From NCBI GenBank assembly GCA_963995525.1, contig OZ023205.1:49423625-49487624 (forward strand): a stretch of 64,000 nt of DNA, read 5' to 3'. Shown piece by piece: positions 1 to 64,000 of this stretch. A program made the position numbers and the translations under genes. The DNA is from Escarpia spicata (lineage: Eukaryota; Annelida; Polychaeta; Sabellida; Siboglinidae). Below the pieces are notes generated by a model. That model did not search any database and was not told where the DNA came from. It saw only the letters and a list, made by a program, of their open reading frames with translations. The number at the start of each line of letters is the position of its first letter. The first letter of the stretch is position 1.

Positions 1-419
1 ACATGTTTCTCAGAGTTCTAAAGACAGTAATGTTATCCTGGTCCTATTCCACGTTTCACACTGTAAACACTTTGGTAATCACAGTTGGTTTGTCCTTGCC
101 ATACCGCCTTCTAAACCCAAACTATACTGTATTTCGTAAATTGTAGTTAATTATGGTCGATCACTAGACAAAAAGCCGTACGGTGTTTGAGGATTTTGCG
201 TAGAGAATCCGTGGTTTCTCAAGATACATTTTGTCCACTGTCCATTTCTATATGTTACATTAGACACAGGTTTATTTCAAACAGGACCTTTCATGTTGTC
301 CAGCGCAATCGTTATTTGTAGAGTGCGGTTATCTTTATCGTGTATTTTATCAACGTAGCCTTTCTATCATTCATATATTTTATACACCTTCGATGGGGGA
401 TTTGTGCCTGTGTGTGTGC

Positions 420-557
420 ATACGTGCGTGCGTGCGTGTGGCGTGCGTGTGGCGTGCGTGTCGTGCGTGTCGTGCGTGTCGTGCGTGGCGTGCGTGGCGT
501 GCGTGGCGTGCGTGGCGTGGCGTGCGTGGCGTGCGTGGCGTGCGTGGCGTGCGTGTT
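420..557 (+). repeat. GC-rich minisatellite (about 9 bp unit)
   Basis: Interleaved gtgcgtggc / gtgcgtgtc units, about 15 copies, upstream of exon 1. The stretch 1-724 otherwise shows no coding exon I can support. Open frames across it are products of the repeat. Confidence 0.85.
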
Positions 558-724
558 GCGTATATGATGTATGCGTGTGTGTTTGTTTGTTCGCGCGAGG
601 GCACGCATGTGTAGGCATAAGCATGCATTCTATGTATGAACGCAATATCCGTACCTTAGCTGAGTGTCACCGAATTTCTTGTAACACATTACTTTTAATA
701 TGGTGCATGTTTTATCATCGACAG

Positions 725-59704
<58,980 letters not shown>

Positions 59705-60939
59705 TCGTTCAAGCGCCATGCTCCAGAATGCAGATCTACTCAGTCTCTCGACATGACTGCAGAACGTCCGCTGGTTTGTAACCGAGGCAATATCCTTCCG
59801 ATTTGCCGATTTCCAAACAAATCATCTTACACCGTAAGCGCACATTCTCCCACGTTACCAAACATATAAGGAGGGTCTAGTTTGTCGTTAAAATGCTATT
59901 TTGATACCAATGTGGATTATGTTTTAGTAGGCTTAGTCTAGGAATCCGGACTGAAGGGTGTCGGGATAAATAACAATTGTCTTGTGTAATTCGTTTGTCT
60001 TTGTATTACGTCCTATGCAGCTTTCTATATAGTTAGCGGGTGTAAAAGTTCGTTGGGTCGAAATGTCAGTTGCACGGTGTCTTTATATAGATACGCATGC
60101 ACGCATATATATGAAAGTGTGTTGGTTTGATGTAAACATACGTGATGCAATAAAGGTGATGGGAACGAACAGTTGTTTTGACGTTGAACTTAATTGCTGA
60201 TTTGCACCTAATCGCATATATTTCATATAAAGGTTGCCTTTGACTCACGTGTAAATACCTAATTAATCTACTTACCCTCCTATTGAATTACCTTCCTTTT
60301 TATATAATATATTGTCTCATCAAGCAAACCTTAACCGAACAGTAGTGTACACACAATTCACATTTATTGTATTCTGGGTAATGAGTGATGTTTCTCTTGA
60401 GATCAAAATTGCATAGTTCCGAGCGAACCATTGACTGTCTCTGTGTTCTAATGTCGAAGAGATGCCACATAAGATGATGCTACAATTATGTTGCAACTCG
60501 TCATATGCCCCCACCAAGTGGTCAGAACATGCAGCAATCCTGGCGTATTCACAGGATCGTCATAGTGTTTCAGCAAGACTTCATTGCATACGATTATAAA
60601 TTATATCCACACAAAACGTGTTACGTTTTATGCTCTATCCATTATATTACTAATGACAATCTACAGTATTTTGCTCCAGTTCGACATTTTCAAACGTAAC
60701 CTGTGACAGTCACGTCACTGTTTGCAAAAGCAACATTTCCGACATCGATTCCCCATGAATCATGCCTTCATTAGGGATGATGTCGGAATGTCGATGTCTG
60801 ATATCATATGAAATTGCTCTCGTTTTGGGGGAGGGCGGTCAGAGGCAATTTTCGCTTGGCGTCGGACATCGATATTTTACGTTTCGGACCGATACTGTTA
60901 ATATTGATACCATCATATCAATGTTTACCAACTTTAGTC
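59705..60939. other. Downstream flank of the giant gene
   Basis: 3' UTR-like sequence to the candidate poly(A) signal at 60149, then unique intergenic sequence. An imperfect inverted repeat pairs about 60779-60813 with about 60977-61008 (core atgtcgatgtctgatatcat versus atgtccgatatcagacgaaa on the opposite strand). No gene could be supported here. Confidence 0.5.
60149..60154 (+). promoter_or_regulatory. Candidate polyadenylation signal AATAAA
   Basis: AATAAA occurs 445 nt after the stop codon of the giant gene and is followed by a GT-rich stretch. This is the first canonical hexamer downstream on the + strand. In an AT-rich region the hexamer can occur by chance, so this is only a candidate. 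Confidence 0.35.
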
Positions 60940-61932
60940 TGAAGGGGTGGGGGCTGAGGCCGGATTATTGTAATTTCGTCTGATATCGGACATCGACGTT
61001 CTGAGATGATCCCATATAGTACTGGCATCGATCGCACTCACAGGTAGCTTTGTCATTTCATGTCGAACACGATAGCCACCCAACCACCAGGAGACACGAC
61101 TTATTTCGGAAGTTGGTGCGAGGCACTGTGCGGCAACTGTTGATCCTGTGTTGGTTGATCCTGTGTTGGTTGATCCTGTGTTGGTGTCTGCCTGGAATCT
61201 CCTTGCCTTGTAGAGATATTCAGACCACTTCGGTGTCAACAGGCCACACGTGTCATCCATGTGCCACAACTGACTGTTCGTGCAATATGGCAGGTAGACG
61301 TGCTCAAAGGTCGTTTCCAAAGGATGACTTCCTGTTGTCGGATTCGAAGACAACGTCTTAATTATCAACACTGACGTAATTGCTTTAATTAATTCGACAA
61401 GTTCGCAGCAAGACAACTCTCAGAACTGGTCGTGGAATGCAACAGCTTTGAACTCGGTCGGCATCAGTCGTTTGGCTTTCATCTGCACGTTATGCGCCTC
61501 CGTAGAACGCCGCAAATCTGTAGAATCCGGCAACGTTGCCCAAGTCGACTTGCGCCAACATGAAATTTTCACAGCTAGCTTTCAGGCCACCCAGTTGTAA
61601 GAGGTGGGATGCCTTGACCAAACTCTCAACGTTGTCGATGGTCAGCTCAATCTCACCAGTATAAATATAGTCGACGATGCTGGTCAGTATCCCCGGTTCC
61701 ACTGGCAACTCGAACGTGTTAGACTTGCATTCTTGGGGACCACATCTGAACAGTGCTTTGAAGAAATCACTTGCGACCGCCAGAACGAAGCGATGACACT
61801 GGATGTGGACGTCACCTGATCGCAACGTCACATCCGTAAATTCCCCCTTTTGGAGTTGTTTATGCATATTCTTCATGAAGTTGTTCTGATATGCCTTATC
61901 AACAAACTTGTTCACCTTCCTTGCAGCAGATG
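60940..61932 (-). pseudogene. BTB-BACK (KLHL-type) gene relic
   Basis: A minus-strand exon starts after an acceptor ttttgtag at 61932 (SAARKVNKFVDKAYQNNFMK). It encodes a complete BTB domain (KGEFTDVTLRSGDVHIQCHR, LYF-type core FKALFRCGPQE, VDYIYTGEIELTIDNVESLV). It then starts BACK (CENFMLAQVDLGNVAGFYRF). A frameshift at about 61490-61500 ends the frame. Reading on in another frame gives KAKRLMPTEFKAVAFHDQF, a TGA at 61420-61422, then ELSCCELVELI, FEHVYLPYC and CGLLTPKWSEYLYKARRFQA, which continue BACK. Kelch repeats are absent apart from a trace (SRVSWWLGGYRV). The retained acceptor means it is not a processed copy. In life KLHL proteins are CUL3 ubiquitin-ligase adaptors. Confidence 0.78.
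61141..61185. repeat. 15 bp unit repeated three times
   Basis: tgatcctgtgttggt occurs three times in perfect tandem. On the minus strand it lies in frame within the KLHL-like relic and gives a repeated NTGST peptide. Confidence 0.9.
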
Positions 61933-63179
61933 CTACAAAAAAGATATACTAAATGTTTACAATTGTACATATTTCGTAATTACCACACATAAATACACAC
62001 ACACAAATGCATACACGCCCGCCCGCACACACACGCGTGCGTTTCGAATCGGACAGTTTGTAACAAATTTTACGGTATGTCTAATCAAAAACAAAAAACA
62101 CGACAAGTACGCACAAACGAACTAGCATGTCATAGTGAATACTAACTAGCCTTGCTTTTCCACTTAATTACACTGAAACGTGACGTGCAACAAATCGAAT
62201 TGATGGATACGTTTTAAGTAGAAAGATCATGGCATATATTGGCAACACAAACACCTACATTATTGCAGTACCTAGAACAAATAGTTATGGTCATTCCACC
62301 TAAAATAAACCAACAACGTTCTCGAATCCCGCGGATGTTGACAATAGGGGTGACTATCGGAGATAATTTACTGTTTACTTTAGTTGTAATTACTATTGTG
62401 ATACAATTACGATAGTCTCGTGATTATCGAGATATCATTGTGATAGTATCATGGAAGCTAAATTTGCTTGTGTTCCTATTTTACTTGATGTGAGTTCTGC
62501 TACAAATCGCATGGACACAGCCATCATTGACGGGTGGTGCCATCGCTTACAGTTGGAGTCAGTTACCGAGTCCCTCGGTAACTTTTATCTAATCAGTATT
62601 GTACAAAAACGCTAACCATAAATTAAATGTAATTTCACTTTAGTGTATGTACAATTGTTTATTATAATCATGATGTAGAGAAATCTTTGGCTTTTTCTTG
62701 GTTTATTTAATTTTTTTTTTTTAAGTCAGGTCTAATTAAATAATGATTTAATAATAACAATACTAATCTATTGTGTTTGATATAAATTAAACTTTTAATA
62801 CATGAAATTGTTATTGGACTGTTAAACCAAAAACAAGTAACTACATTTCAAAATAAACAGTATAAATACGTAAATACGTCCCGTAAATGACTAAATATAC
62901 TACATTAATTACCTTGATTACAGATCGATATTAATATGATGTTACATCGTAAGTTACGGTCCAATCTCAAGGCATTATAACTCAATGAAATATAACGCAT
63001 ACTAAAACATTAACATGTAACTGTAAAGTAGAAGTCAGAAATAAGTATCGGAAATAGCAATTACCCGTTATTGATTAGGGGCAGGGTTTCAATTAGTGCG
63101 ACAACTAATTTAGGACATTTAGAAGGACATAGTGTGTTCCAAGTTGTTCATGTAGTAATAATATGTTCTTAAGTTAACA
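61933..63179. other. Region without supported gene
   Basis: AT-rich sequence with a short CA/GC-rich patch (61997-62040). If the KLHL relic has an upstream exon on the minus strand it would lie here, but I could not identify one. No repeat or coding exon was recognised. Confidence 0.5.
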
Positions 63180-64000
63180 CTATACAAACTTTGTTGAAGG
63201 TATACTGCCCGTCAAATTGTGTTTAGCAATACGACCGAGTTCTGTATCTGTATTTTGACTGGCAAATGCTTGGAGGTGGAGAATTCCACTCTTTTTTGTG
63301 ACTGGGAAAAAGCTGTTTCCAAATATGTTTGTCGAGTGCCTGATTTGTACTAACTGTTTATTATGTTTACGTAAGCATCTGGTGTTGCGTTTGATGTATT
63401 GACCTAGTGGGATATCTATGAGGTTATGTTCCATTTTATATAATATGTGTTCCATTTTATATAATATGCTAAGTCTTTGGGTTTTTCTTCTGGATTGGAG
63501 GATGTCCCACTGGAGATCTTTAAGGAGTTGTGTTACCGTTCCTGGCTCTCTAGAATAGTTGTTCTTACAAAATCTGGCGGCTTGTCTCCGAGTTCTTTCT
63601 ATGAGTTTGATATTTCTTAGGCAATGTGGATCCCATGATGCTGACGCATATTCAAGTATAGGGCGGACAAGGGTTGTGTAGGCTATGGACTTGATTTGGG
63701 TTGGGCATTTATTTAAATTTCTTCTAATAATTCCTAATGTCTGTTGTGCTTTCTTGTGACTTGCAGTTGCATTGTATTGTCCAATTTAATGTATTTCATA
63801 TATGTATGCCAAGATAACAGTGTGATTCAAAAGATTTACGTTGTTATCCGCAGAAGGTGTAGAGATTTGGTGTCGGTTTTCTTGAGGGTATTGTCATTGT
63901 ATAACATTTAGTGGAGTTGAATTTCATAAGCCACGTGTGTTGCCATTTCTCAAGTTTGAGCAGATCGTTTTGGAGGACAGATGTGTCTTGGTGTAGTCTC
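63180..64000 (-). mobile_element. LINE RT C-terminal fragment, continues beyond window
   Basis: The minus strand reads LHQDTSVLQNDLLKLEKWQH, WLMKFNSTKCYTMTI, then after frameshifts KAQQTLGIIRRNLNKCPTQI, SIAYTTLVRPILEYASASWD, DILQSRRKTQRLSILYKMEH and LRKHNKQLVQIRHSTNIFGN. This is the standard Jockey/CR1-type region downstream of the RT catalytic core. A 20 bp unit (catattatataaaatggaa) is duplicated at 63432-63471. The element extends past base 64000. Confidence 0.75.

Noticed and set aside
62450..62620. Short + strand frame beginning MEAKFACVPILLDVSS
   Set aside because: About 50 codons, no homology recognised, no neighbouring exon in phase.

Overview
The window is eukaryotic and looks like a marine invertebrate (mollusc-like, but the taxon is not settled by what I can see). 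It has many GT-AG introns, very dense (GT)n/(CA)n arrays, several non-LTR retrotransposon families (L2/CR1-like, RTE-like), tRNA-headed SINE-like copies, a BTB-BACK (KLHL-type) relic and a degenerate copy of a dispersed invertebrate gene family with an EADTR motif.

Almost the whole window (about 725 to 59704, + strand) is one giant gene that begins upstream of base 1. I assembled about 51 exons by reading conserved protein frames between AG acceptors and GT donors and checking codon phase at each junction. Phase is continuous everywhere except at one gap, 21168 to 27032, where a linking exon is missing or uncertain. The exons encode about 4,400 residues. Domain order is: SRCR (725-2467), AbfB-like beta-trefoil (2656-3108), right-handed parallel beta-helix repeats (4253-9400), EGF-like modules with an internally duplicated exon pair (9430-12600), IPT/TIG (12600-13645), an EGF-like module and a He_PIG-like Ig domain (14049-14780), a long module resembling very large bacterial surface proteins (14640-36040), then 16 cadherin repeats (36040-59700). 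The protein ends at a stop at 59702-59704 with no visible transmembrane segment, so the form seen here should be secreted, unless other 3' exons are used.

The most striking structure is at 43066-56843. A three-exon unit encoding two cadherin repeats is tandemly duplicated four times, introns included, with a fifth partial copy. Each unit is phase 1 to phase 1, so adding or losing a unit leaves the frame intact. The B-C intron of every full unit carries a fossil LINE 3' end related to the tail of the L2/CR1-like element at 38.7-42 kb. Copy 5 alone has a LINE insertion in its A-B intron.

The introns hold the mobile elements. An L2/CR1-like LINE with an uninterrupted 1039-codon ORF and a 2A-like motif lies at 38.7-42 kb (minus strand). 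A broken RTE-like LINE at 21.2-23.98 kb is itself interrupted by a 1.35 kb element with near-perfect 19-20 bp terminal inverted repeats. Further LINE 3' fragments sit at 11.2, 25.1, 25.5, 27.5, 57.4 and 63.2 kb. Downstream of the gene, 60.9-61.9 kb (minus) holds the KLHL-like relic with a frameshift and a nonsense codon. No CRISPR array, operon or prokaryotic feature is present. I found no convincing promoter or tRNA gene.
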